Source of the DNA: Rickettsia typhi
GTDB lineage: Bacteria > Pseudomonadota > Gammaproteobacteria > Burkholderiales > Burkholderiaceae_C
Assembly: GCA_943325485.2 (NCBI GenBank)
Contig: CALPPP020000047.1
Span: forward strand, 1-8,119
Reading direction: 5' to 3'
DNA: 8,119 nucleotides
In this document: positions 1-6,450 of the stretch, one piece after another
How the letters are laid out: each line of letters opens with the position of its first letter
Position numbering within the stretch: position 1 is the first letter of the stretch
The notes under the pieces: model-generated
What the model was told of the DNA's origin: nothing
Database searches by the model: none
Seen by the model: the letters and a program-made list of their open reading frames with translations, nothing else
Translations under genes and position numbers: made by a program

Positions 1-8
1 AAGGCGGC

Positions 9-1802
9 TTAGCGCTCTTGTGCCAAGCGCTGTAAAAACGTCGCCGATGTCAGGAGTTGCTCTTCAATCAAAGCGCAAAGCTTGGTGCGGTCAAAAGGTT
101 TGACCATCAAGGCATTGATACCCGCACGTAGGCCGCGCAAATGGTCTTGGGCGTTGACATTGGCGGTCAGCAAAATCACAGGCACGTGCTGCATGGGCGA
201 CTGCATGTGTTGACGGATTTGGGCGGTGGCTTCAATGCCGTCCATCTCGGGCATGACCATGTCCATCAGCACCAAATCAAAATCTTCACGCTGCAAACAC
301 GCCAGCGCTTCATGGCCTTGGCTGGCTTGGCACACATAGGCTTTGGGCCATTGTGATTGCACGATATTGCAGGCCAGCAAGCGGTTCACAGGGTGGTCGT
401 CCACAATCAAAAACCGCAAGTGCATGTCTTGCCAATGCCTTTGACTCTCGGCTGTCGCTGGCAAGGATGCCTGTGCAGGTGCTTCTTGCAAAGGCAAGCG
501 CACCCAAAACCGCGAGCCTTGACCCAGTTGACTGTCAACCCCAATGGTGCCGCCCAAGCGATGTACCAATTGGTAGCAAATCGACAAGCCCAAGCCATTA
601 CCGCCGTACAAACTGGCGGTTTGCACATCGGCTTGTTCAAAGCGCTCGAAAATTTTGGCAAGCCTGTCCACGGCCACGCCGATGCCGGTGTCTTGCACCT
701 CAAACAGCAATGACGCACCAACACGCGAGACCCGCAAACTGACCGAACCCTTGTGGGTGAATTTGATGGCGTTGCCCAGCAAGTTCACCAAAATTTGGGT
801 TAAGCGATGGCGGTCGGTGACGATGGTGGTGGGCACATCGTCAGCCACGTCTAGCAGGTAGTCGATGTCCATGCTGTCGACTTTTTGCTCGAACAATTTG
901 AACGCACTGGTGACGCTGGTGCGCAACTCGAAGGGTTCGGGGTTGATGTTCAAGTGCCCCATTTGCATTTGGGAAAAATCCAGCACGTCATTGATGACGG
1001 TGAGCAAATGCTCTCCCGCTTGGTGCGAGAGCTTGACCAAGGACAGGGCCTGTGGATTGTTCTGTAGCGAACCCACCAGCAAATCATTGAAGCCCAAAAT
1101 CGCATTCAACGGTGTTCGCAACTCGTGGCTCAAAGTGGAAATGAACGAGTTTTTAAAGTTTTGCGAACGCAACAAATCTGCTCGCAGTTTCAGCAACTCT
1201 TGCTCCCGTGCATGGGTACGTGCAAGGTTGTTTTGAAACACACGCTCGGATAACAAGGGCAAACTCAGCATGATCAAACAATTCATTACATAGCTCAAAC
1301 CGCTGTACCAAAGAATGGCAGCGTCGGTATCCAAGTGCTGGGGAAACCAGCCTTGGTAGGTGGCCCACCAAACACCCACATAGACGAGCAAGGACAAGAC
1401 AAACCAGACCGCGGCGTGAATCACACCAATCGCAAACAAAGGCAGCAAAGGCAGCAACGCAAACCAAGCCATGGCCACCGAAAACACGCCGCCGGAATGG
1501 AATGCCTCGTGCAGCAAATGCAAGCTGCTGACCAGCAGGCCAAGGTGTACCGCCACGGCCACTGGCAGACCCAAGACCGCACCTGCGCTTAACAACAAGA
1601 AAGCACATGCCGTGATCACCAAGCTAAGTTGAGAGGGTTGGTTGGTGCTTAAAAAAGACAGCAGCAACAAGCCAAGGGAGATGATCCATACAAAAATCAA
1701 AAACGGACCCAAGTGGGTGGTGCGAAATTTCTCGGGCAACCATTTGGGCAGAACCAATTCCCACCAAGCAGAGGCAAAGGTAACGGGTATTTCAGTCGAC
1801 AT
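9..1802 (-). CDS. Membrane-bound hybrid sensor histidine kinase with C-terminal receiver (second of a tandem pair)
   Basis: An inner-membrane hybrid kinase that should autophosphorylate on His and pass the phosphate to its own receiver. Numbered from the ATG at 1802 (597 aa): about six hydrophobic helices lie between residues 33 and 185, followed by a charged linker helix (about 190-220). The HisKA H-box is SHELRTPLNAILGF with His226. The HATPase has its N-box around Asn344, a G1 box DTGIG at 371 and a G2 box GGNGLGL at 400. The receiver has acidic Asp468/Asp469, phospho-acceptor Asp514 (VLMDMVMP), Thr546 and Lys568 (VKPFD). All catalytic residues are present. The ATG at 1802 is preferred because AAGG sits 5 nt upstream. 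An in-frame ATG at 1829 lacks any Shine-Dalgarno. The gene overlaps the upstream kinase by 11 bp, which implies translational coupling. No HPt or output domain follows the receiver. The signal sensed is unknown. Confidence 0.93.
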   Translation of the reverse strand: MSTEIPVTFASAWWELVLPKWLPEKFRTTHLGPFLIFVWIISLGLLLLSFLSTNQPSQLSLVITACAFLLLSAGAVLGLPVAVAVHLGLLVSSLHLLHEAFHSGGVFSVAMAWFALLPLLPLFAIGVIHAAVWFVLSLLVYVGVWWATYQGWFPQHLDTDAAILWYSGLSYVMNCLIMLSLPLLSERVFQNNLARTHAREQELLKLRADLLRSQNFKNSFISTLSHELRTPLNAILGFNDLLVGSLQNNPQALSLVKLSHQAGEHLLTVINDVLDFSQMQMGHLNINPEPFELRTSVTSAFKLFEQKVDSMDIDYLLDVADDVPTTIVTDRHRLTQILVNLLGNAIKFTHKGSVSLRVSRVGASLLFEVQDTGIGVAVDRLAKIFERFEQADVQTASLYGGNGLGLSICYQLVHRLGGTIGVDSQLGQGSRFWVRLPLQEAPAQASLPATAESQRHWQDMHLRFLIVDDHPVNRLLACNIVQSQWPKAYVCQASQGHEALACLQREDFDLVLMDMVMPEMDGIEATAQIRQHMQSPMQHVPVILLTANVNAQDHLRGLRAGINALMVKPFDRTKLCALIEEQLLTSATFLQRLAQER

Positions 1803-3546
1803 GGCTGCCTTGTGCTGTCTGTGCTGCATGTAGCTGGCTGTTGACGATAGCGGCCAAACGGGCTTTGTCCATGGGCTTGGACAAGACCTCGTTCATGCCA
1901 GCGTCTAAGCACAGTTGACGGTCTTGCGCATGGGTGCTGGCGGTCAAGCCGATGACCGGCACATCGCACAGCGGTGCAGGTAAATCATGTCGAATAGCGT
2001 GACAAGTTTGTGGCCCACTCATGCCGGGCATGAACATGTCCATCAAAACCACATCAAACGCATCGCTTTGCAGCAAGGCCAAGCACCGAACGCCGCTGGC
2101 GGCTTCGACGATGTGCGCTTTGGGCCATATGCTTTGGCATACATAACGCGCCACCTGCAAATTGACGGGGTTGTCGTCGACCAACAGCATTCGCAAGGCC
2201 TGTTGGCTCAGGTCAGGCGCATCTGCGCTGAAAGCTGAATGCATAGGCGCCTCGCATGCCACCAAGGGAATGCGAAACCAAAACCGTGAGCCCACACCGG
2301 GCGTACTCTCCAAGCCCATGGAGCCGCCAAACAAAGCCACCAGTTGTTTAGAGATGGCCAAGCCCAAACCGGTGCCACCAAATTGGCGCAACGTGGCTTG
2401 ATCGGCGTGTTCAAAGCGTTTGAAGATATGTTCTTGAAGCTCTAAGGGAATGCCGCTGCCGCTGTCGATCACTTCAAATTGCAACTCATGTTGTTGACGA
2501 GTTAAGCGCAGCCGTACCTCGCCGTGCGTGGTGAACTTGAATGCGTTGTCGAGCAAATGGCACAGCACCTCTTTGACACGTTGTGCATCCAAGCTCAGCC
2601 ATTCAGGAATGGCGGGGTCAAGCTCTGTGACCAGCCGTACCTGCTCGCTCGCGGCTGCGCCAAAGGTTTGCTGGCACTGCGCTAAGGCGTCGCTGATGCG
2701 CACAGGCATGGGGTGAAGTTGCAAGCGGCCAGCTTGCAGCTGGGAAAAATCCAAAATTTGGTTCACCAACTTCAACAGCCGGTCGGTAGACACGCGAATC
2801 AGACGCACGGTTTCGCGTTCAGCAGGGGCGAGCTGCATATCATCAAGCAGCACATCGTTAAAGCCCAAAATAGCATTCATAGGGGTGCGCAGTTCATGGC
2901 CTACCGCCGCCACAAACTCGTCTTTATAGGCCTCTGATTGCAGCAAAGCTTTGCGACTGTTTTCCAGCTCCGCATTGCGTTCACGCAAATTGTTAAGTTG
3001 TTGTTTGTTCAATGCGAAATAAAACAGCGGCACCCAAAACACATTGGCTGCAATGCACATCAAAGAAATCAAAGCCCAATTGATGTGTTGCGGTTCAAAA
3101 GCAAAATTTTGCGGTAGGTAGCCCACCCATGTCAGCCCAAACAAGCTGGCTATCGCCGTCATGGTGATGCCTACCCACACAAAAGTGTCTTTGAAGCCCA
3201 TCAACACCAAGCAAGGCAGGGGAATGATGCCCAGCCACAAAATTTGCGGCGAGGCCAGGCCGCCGGTATGCAAACAGATGGTGTAAATCAGGGCAAAGCT
3301 AATCGCCAGCAAGACATGGGTGACAAGTGCCACGCCCCAGCCGCGCCAGATGTACAAAGCGCTGACCAGCGTCAGCGCCGCCATGGCCCACAGACTGATG
3401 GAAACTTGTTGGTAAGGGCCAGAGAGAAAACAAAAGCCGCCAATGATCAGCAAGGCAACACAGATATAGCCGCGCAATAACAAATGTCGCTGACGCCCTA
3501 AATCATCGGGCCAGTTTCGGGCAATAAATCCAGCCAGAGCATGCAT
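1792..3546 (-). CDS. Membrane-bound hybrid sensor histidine kinase with C-terminal receiver (first of a tandem pair)
   Basis: 584 aa, with the same architecture as its downstream neighbour. Six hydrophobic segments lie between residues about 22 and 178, then a polar helical linker rich in Gln, Asn, Arg and Glu (about 180-208). The HisKA H-box is GHELRTPMNAILGF with His217. The HATPase has Asn334 (LLDNAFKF), a G1 box DSGSG at 361 and a G2 box GGTGLGL at 390. The receiver has Asp457/Asp458, phospho-acceptor Asp503 (VLMDMFMP), Thr535 and Lys557 (SKPMD). The kinase core and receiver align with the downstream kinase throughout (shared HELRTP.NAILGFND, LDFSQ.Q.G, QS.WPKA, VLMDM.MP), so the two are paralogues. 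The membrane part contains five Cys (29, 39, 91, 112, 164) against two in the paralogue. The start ATG has no visible Shine-Dalgarno, but no better start lies nearby. The ligand and the phosphotransfer partner are unknown. Confidence 0.93.
   Translation of the reverse strand: MHALAGFIARNWPDDLGRQRHLLLRGYICVALLIIGGFCFLSGPYQQVSISLWAMAALTLVSALYIWRGWGVALVTHVLLAISFALIYTICLHTGGLASPQILWLGIIPLPCLVLMGFKDTFVWVGITMTAIASLFGLTWVGYLPQNFAFEPQHINWALISLMCIAANVFWVPLFYFALNKQQLNNLRERNAELENSRKALLQSEAYKDEFVAAVGHELRTPMNAILGFNDVLLDDMQLAPAERETVRLIRVSTDRLLKLVNQILDFSQLQAGRLQLHPMPVRISDALAQCQQTFGAAASEQVRLVTELDPAIPEWLSLDAQRVKEVLCHLLDNAFKFTTHGEVRLRLTRQQHELQFEVIDSGSGIPLELQEHIFKRFEHADQATLRQFGGTGLGLAISKQLVALFGGSMGLESTPGVGSRFWFRIPLVACEAPMHSAFSADAPDLSQQALRMLLVDDNPVNLQVARYVCQSIWPKAHIVEAASGVRCLALLQSDAFDVVLMDMFMPGMSGPQTCHAIRHDLPAPLCDVPVIGLTASTHAQDRQLCLDAGMNEVLSKPMDKARLAAIVNSQLHAAQTAQGSHVD
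1808..1811 (-). promoter_or_regulatory. Ribosome binding site deciding the start of the downstream kinase
   Basis: AAGG on the minus strand lies 5 nt before the ATG at 1802, inside the last codons of the preceding kinase gene. The alternative ATG at 1829 has no purine-rich stretch before it. The site supports reinitiation-type coupling of the two kinase genes. Confidence 0.6.
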
Positions 3547-3552
3547 GTTTGC

Positions 3553-3581
3553 ATGATAACTATGGCCTGGCAGTTTTAAAA
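3553..3581 (-). promoter_or_regulatory. Possible promoter of the kinase pair (leaderless candidate)
   Basis: On the minus strand a TATCAT hexamer (3553-3558, 5 of 6 to TATAAT) lies 6 nt before the kinase ATG. A weak TTTTAA -35-like element (3576-3581, 3 of 6) sits 17 bp upstream of it. The predicted transcription start falls at or beside the ATG, which fits the absence of a Shine-Dalgarno. The element is weak and could be chance in this AT-rich 68-bp gap. Read-through from the peroxidase gene is equally possible. Confidence 0.25.
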
Positions 3582-3614
3582 CCTAAAGTACTGCTCAGTA
3601 TCCAAAAAAATAGA

Positions 3615-4100
3615 CTAAATAGCCAAGGCAGCAGCAATGTCTTTGCTAACCGATGCGGGCGTGTCCACCGAGCCGTAGCGCTTGACGCTCACGCCGTCCT
3701 TGCCGACCAAGAATTTGGTGAAATTCCATTTGATGCCCTCGCTGCCCAAGACGCCCGGCGCTTGGGTCTTGAGCCATTGGTAAAGCGGATGTGCTTGGGC
3801 ACCATTGACCTCGGTTTTTGCCATCATGGGGAAAGACACACCATAGTTTTTTTGGCAAAAAGCGCCGATTTCTTCATTGCTACCAGGGTCTTGGCTGCCA
3901 AACTGGTTGCAGGGAAAGCCCAACACCACCAAGCCTTGGTCGGCATAGTCTTGGTGCAGTTTTTCAAGGCCCGCAAATTGCGGTGTGAAGCCACAGGCGC
4001 TGGCTGTGTTGACGATCAACAGCACTTTGCCTTGGTAGGCGCTGAGTGCCACCGTTTGGCCATCGATGGTTTGCGCTTCAAAGTCATAAACAGTTGCCAT
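3615..4100 (-). CDS. Glutathione peroxidase family thiol peroxidase (Cys type)
   Basis: 161 aa, the usual length for bacterial Cys-type Gpx, probably cytoplasmic (no signal peptide). It reduces H2O2 or organic hydroperoxides. Numbered from the ATG at 4100: peroxidatic Cys36 in NTASACGFTPQ, the FPCNQFGSQDPGSNEE block with its conserved Gln and Cys64, Cys82 in FCQKNYGVSFP, and Trp125-Asn126 in KWNFTKFLV. Cys36/64/82 match, from memory, the positions in yeast Gpx3/Orp1. In the Cys-type family Cys82 is the resolving cysteine and thioredoxin the usual reductant, so despite the name glutathione may not be the donor. The ATG at 4100 is chosen because GGAG lies 7 nt upstream and because this start gives the canonical numbering. 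An in-frame TTG at 4115 would overlap that Shine-Dalgarno. It lies 34 bp downstream of the EamA-type transporter, probably in the same transcript. Confidence 0.95.
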   Translation of the reverse strand: MATVYDFEAQTIDGQTVALSAYQGKVLLIVNTASACGFTPQFAGLEKLHQDYADQGLVVLGFPCNQFGSQDPGSNEEIGAFCQKNYGVSFPMMAKTEVNGAQAHPLYQWLKTQAPGVLGSEGIKWNFTKFLVGKDGVSVKRYGSVDTPASVSKDIAAALAI

Positions 4101-4107
4101 GTGTGTT

Positions 4108-4111
4108 CTCC
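4108..4111 (-). promoter_or_regulatory. Ribosome binding site of the glutathione peroxidase gene
   Basis: GGAG on the minus strand, 7 nt before the ATG at 4100. It is the clearest Shine-Dalgarno of the minus-strand cluster and excludes the upstream in-frame TTG as the main start. Confidence 0.7.
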
Positions 4112-4134
4112 ACAAGTTAGGAAAAGCATTGTCG

Positions 4135-5010
4135 CTAATCTGGCTTGTCCCTGCCGGGCCAAGCCGCCAAAGCTGCTGCCAACACGATCAGCAAGCCGCC
4201 CAGCAGTTTGCGCGTGCTGAGTTCGGAGGCGCCCAGCGCCACCGAGGAAAGCGTGGCAAAGACAATCTCCGACAGCATCACCAAGGCGGTGGTACTGGCG
4301 GCCAAGCGCGCCGCCCCAAACTGCAAACTCAGGTTGGAGGCGAGCAACAACACTGCCAAGCCCAAGGCATAGGGCCACCATGTAAAGTCTTGCGGCCAAA
4401 CCACCAAACCAGACGGTGCACCCGCCAGTGCAGCCAAAGCGGTCAAGGCCATGCCCCCGCCAAACATGCCCGCCATGCGATCGGCCTCGGGCAGGTGCGC
4501 TAGCTTTTTCAGCATCGCGTTGTTCAGTGCAAAACTGGCGCCACCCAACAGCGCTAAATAATCCATGGCCGAGGAGGGCCAAGGCCAGTCCATCTCGGGG
4601 GTTTTGAGCACCAGAGCCACGCCGCACAAAGCCAAGGCCAAACGCAGCAGCGACCAGCGGGTGGGGCGCTCATCCAATAGCAACCATGCAAACAACACCG
4701 ACCAGGCGGGCATGGTGTAAAAAAGCAGCACCACCCGCACCACATCGCCCAAGGTGACGGCCCAGTTAAAGCCTAAATTGGTCAAACCCGAGCCCAGAAA
4801 CAACCACCAAAGCGCAGGATGCTCTGTCATGCTGCGCCAAGTGTGGGGACGCAGCACTGAAATGCAAACACAGGCAAAGCCGTACATGAAAGCGGTGGCC
4901 CACAAAGGGTGCAGGCCCAGAGACTGCATCTCCCGCAGTGGCCACCAACTCAGACCAAACACCAACGCATTGAACAACAGGCCAAGTACTGGCCGCCAAG
5001 TGCTTGTCAT
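4135..5010 (-). CDS. DMT superfamily (EamA-type) inner-membrane transporter
   Basis: 291 aa made of about ten hydrophobic helices in two EamA-like halves (roughly residues 8-136 and 148-285). This is the standard length and layout of drug/metabolite transporters. The first half ends with the family-typical block FYTMPAWSVLFAWLLLDERPT (residues about 97-117). The second half has the corresponding ALVMLSEIVFATLSSVALGASELST region followed by the final GGLLIVLAAALAAW helix. Members usually export amino acids, metabolites or toxic compounds by proton antiport, but the substrate cannot be read from the sequence. The start lies 4 bp after the lplT stop codon. Only a weak GAAG precedes the ATG, so translation is probably coupled to lplT. 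The glutathione peroxidase gene follows after 34 bp. Confidence 0.9.
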   Translation of the reverse strand: MTSTWRPVLGLLFNALVFGLSWWPLREMQSLGLHPLWATAFMYGFACVCISVLRPHTWRSMTEHPALWWLFLGSGLTNLGFNWAVTLGDVVRVVLLFYTMPAWSVLFAWLLLDERPTRWSLLRLALALCGVALVLKTPEMDWPWPSSAMDYLALLGGASFALNNAMLKKLAHLPEADRMAGMFGGGMALTALAALAGAPSGLVVWPQDFTWWPYALGLAVLLLASNLSLQFGAARLAASTTALVMLSEIVFATLSSVALGASELSTRKLLGGLLIVLAAALAAWPGRDKPD

Positions 5011-5014
5011 GGCT

Positions 5015-6319
5015 TCAGTGAGAGGGGTCTTGGCGGGCGATATCGAGCAAGCGCTCCACCTCTTGGGCGTGGTGTTTGCAATTGCTTTGGTGCCAGCGCT
5101 GTATCAGCCACATATTGCCAGCCACGATAACGCCAAAACAAACGATGGCGTTGAAGGCGCTCAAGCCCATGGCGGATGCTGCTGCATACAAGCCACCCAG
5201 CGCCAAGATACAGGCTTGCTCATTGAAGTTTTGCACCGCGATGGAGCGACCTGCGCCCATCAGGTTGTGGCCTCTGTGTTGCAGCAAAGCATTCATGGGC
5301 ACCACCAAAAAGCCACCCAAGCCGCCCAGCAAAATGAAAAACGGCGCTGCAACCCAAACGTTGTCGATGAAATTCATCACCAGCACCAGCAAGCCCATGG
5401 CGATGCCCAAGAACATCAGGCGCGGCGCATCGGCCAATGTGGTGCGCATGGAAGCCACCACCGCACCCACAGCCGTGCCAATGGCGATCACGCCCACCAG
5501 CGACGAGGCTTGTGTGGTGGTGTAGCCCAAAGCCACCGCGCTCCATGCCAGCACGATGTAGCGCAAGTTACCGCTGGCGCCCCAAAACAAGGTGGTGGTT
5601 GCCAAGGAAATTTGGCCCAATTTGTCTCGCCACAGGCGTTGGTTGCACTGCCAAAAATCGGGTACCAAGGCCAACAAGTGGTGGGCCAAGGGCCGCTGTT
5701 CATCGGCCTTGAGGGGAATCAAGGCGACACCGGTATCGGGTATGCGGGTGTTGAACCATGCAGCCAAGCCATACAAAAACACCAAGACACAAATCGCTGC
5801 TTCAGGTGGCGTGTCTATGGGGGTGTCCAACTGGGGCACATCAATCGACAGCAACAAACTGGAAATATGAGGTCCTACCAGTTGACCACCCAACAACACG
5901 CCCAAGATGATGGAGGCAATTGTCAAACCTTCGATCCAGCCATTGGCTTTAACCAACAAGGACGCGGGGAGCAACTCGGTGAGGATGCCGTACTTGGCGG
6001 GGGAATACGCCGCCGCACCCAAACCGACGATGGCGTAGGAGAGCAGCGGGTGCGAGCCGAACAGCATCATCGAACAACCCAGCACCTTGATGCCATTGCT
6101 CATGAACATCACCTGTCCCTTGGGGCGCGAATCTGCAAAAGCACCCACAAAAGGTGCGAGCACCACATAAAACAAAGCAAACATAGGCACCAAAGCGGCA
6201 CGCTGCCACTCGTCACCTCCACTGGCTTTGATCAACTCGACTGCGGCCACAAACAAAGCGTTGTCGGCCAGCGAGCTGAAAAACTGCGCCGCCATGATGG
6301 TGTAAAAACCGCGCTTCAT
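5015..6319 (-). CDS. lplT: Lysophospholipid transporter LplT (MFS)
   Basis: 434 aa, about twelve membrane helices. LplT flips lysophospholipids such as lyso-PE across the inner membrane to the cytoplasmic face for re-acylation. Residues recalled as conserved in E. coli LplT are visible: AQFFSSLADNALF (11-23), LAPFVGAFADS (54-64), VGLGAAAYSPAKYGIL (98-113), LVKANGWIEGLTIA (122-135), LFWGASGNLR (244-253), GGFLVVPMNALLQ.RG (335-350) and AVQNFNE (361-367). A polar insert between helices (about 158-174, Asp/Pro/Thr rich) and the C-terminal tail (408-434) extend it beyond the E. coli protein. The acyltransferase aas, which sits next to lplT in enterobacteria, is absent here. The gene is instead divergent from alr, a pairing I recall from Burkholderiales. 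No Shine-Dalgarno precedes the ATG; the leader is pyrimidine-rich. The start is supported by the family-typical N-terminus. Confidence 0.93.
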   Translation of the reverse strand: MKRGFYTIMAAQFFSSLADNALFVAAVELIKASGGDEWQRAALVPMFALFYVVLAPFVGAFADSRPKGQVMFMSNGIKVLGCSMMLFGSHPLLSYAIVGLGAAAYSPAKYGILTELLPASLLVKANGWIEGLTIASIILGVLLGGQLVGPHISSLLLSIDVPQLDTPIDTPPEAAICVLVFLYGLAAWFNTRIPDTGVALIPLKADEQRPLAHHLLALVPDFWQCNQRLWRDKLGQISLATTTLFWGASGNLRYIVLAWSAVALGYTTTQASSLVGVIAIGTAVGAVVASMRTTLADAPRLMFLGIAMGLLVLVMNFIDNVWVAAPFFILLGGLGGFLVVPMNALLQHRGHNLMGAGRSIAVQNFNEQACILALGGLYAAASAMGLSAFNAIVCFGVIVAGNMWLIQRWHQSNCKHHAQEVERLLDIARQDPSH

Positions 6320-6376
6320 AAGTAAAGAGGAAAGTGGGAGAGGCGGTTCAAGGAAGAGGGCATGAAAGGTGATCGT

Positions 6377-6390
6377 GGGGCGAAAGCCCT
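6377..6390 (-). other. Short hairpin in the probable lplT leader
   Basis: GGGGC-GAAA-GCCCT on the plus strand (AGGGC-TTTC-GCCCC on the minus strand) forms a 5-bp stem with a 4-nt loop. The outermost pair is G-T. If lplT is transcribed from the -10 element at 6403-6408, this hairpin would lie near the 5' end of a leader of about 77 nt. No T-run follows on either strand, so it is not a terminator. It may be fortuitous. Confidence 0.25.
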
Positions 6391-6397
6391 GAGTCCT

Positions 6398-6413
6398 TGT
6401 GAGTTATATCACG
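6398..6413. promoter_or_regulatory. CRP/FNR-family operator-like palindrome between lplT and alr
   Basis: TGTGA-GTTATA-TCACG matches the CRP consensus TGTGA-N6-TCACA at 9 of 10 specified positions. It lies about 79 bp upstream of the lplT start and 38 bp upstream of the alr start. On the minus strand the 6-bp spacer reads TATAAC, a possible lplT -10 box, so a bound regulator would occlude lplT transcription. The match is seen directly. Binding, and which CRP-family protein binds, are inference. Confidence 0.45.
6403..6408 (-). promoter_or_regulatory. Possible -10 element of the lplT promoter
   Basis: TATAAC on the minus strand matches TATAAT at 5 of 6 bases. The candidate -35 sequences 16-17 bp upstream are poor (CAAACA or TCAAAC), so a promoter here would be weak or activator-dependent. 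The predicted start near 6396 gives a leader of about 77 nt that is pyrimidine-rich close to the start codon. Confidence 0.3.
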
Positions 6414-6434
6414 CCGTTTGCGCTTGTTTGAGCC

Positions 6435-6443
6435 TGCGACAAT
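6435..6443 (+). promoter_or_regulatory. Possible extended -10 of the alr promoter
   Basis: TGC-GACAAT resembles an extended -10 (TGn plus a hexamer matching TATAAT at 4 of 6). It ends 7 nt before the alr ATG, so the transcript would begin at or next to the start codon. That fits the absence of any Shine-Dalgarno before alr. The same bases are part of a perfect 10-bp palindrome GACAATTGTC (6438-6447). No good -35 is visible. Confidence 0.35.
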
Positions 6444-6450
6444 TGTCCTT

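Noticed and set aside
1153..1608. Minus-strand frame of 151 codons inside the downstream kinase
   Set aside because: Alternative frame of the kinase membrane region. The kinase frame has intact domains on both sides, so there is no sign of a frameshift or a nested gene.
3590..3613. Terminator after the peroxidase gene (ACTG-CT-CAGT hairpin near a run of seven A)
   Set aside because: On the coding strand the T-run comes before the hairpin, not after it, and the stem is only 4 bp.
3549..4220. Plus-strand open frame of 223 codons antisense to the glutathione peroxidase
   Set aside because: It lies opposite a gene with all family motifs, has no domain of its own and no Shine-Dalgarno was noted.
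4754..6325. Plus-strand open frame of 523 codons antisense to lplT and the EamA-type transporter
   Set aside because: Its product is a low-complexity Gln/His/Gly-rich chain with no recognisable domain. It mirrors two genes with clear family matches on the other strand and is best explained as a codon-bias shadow.
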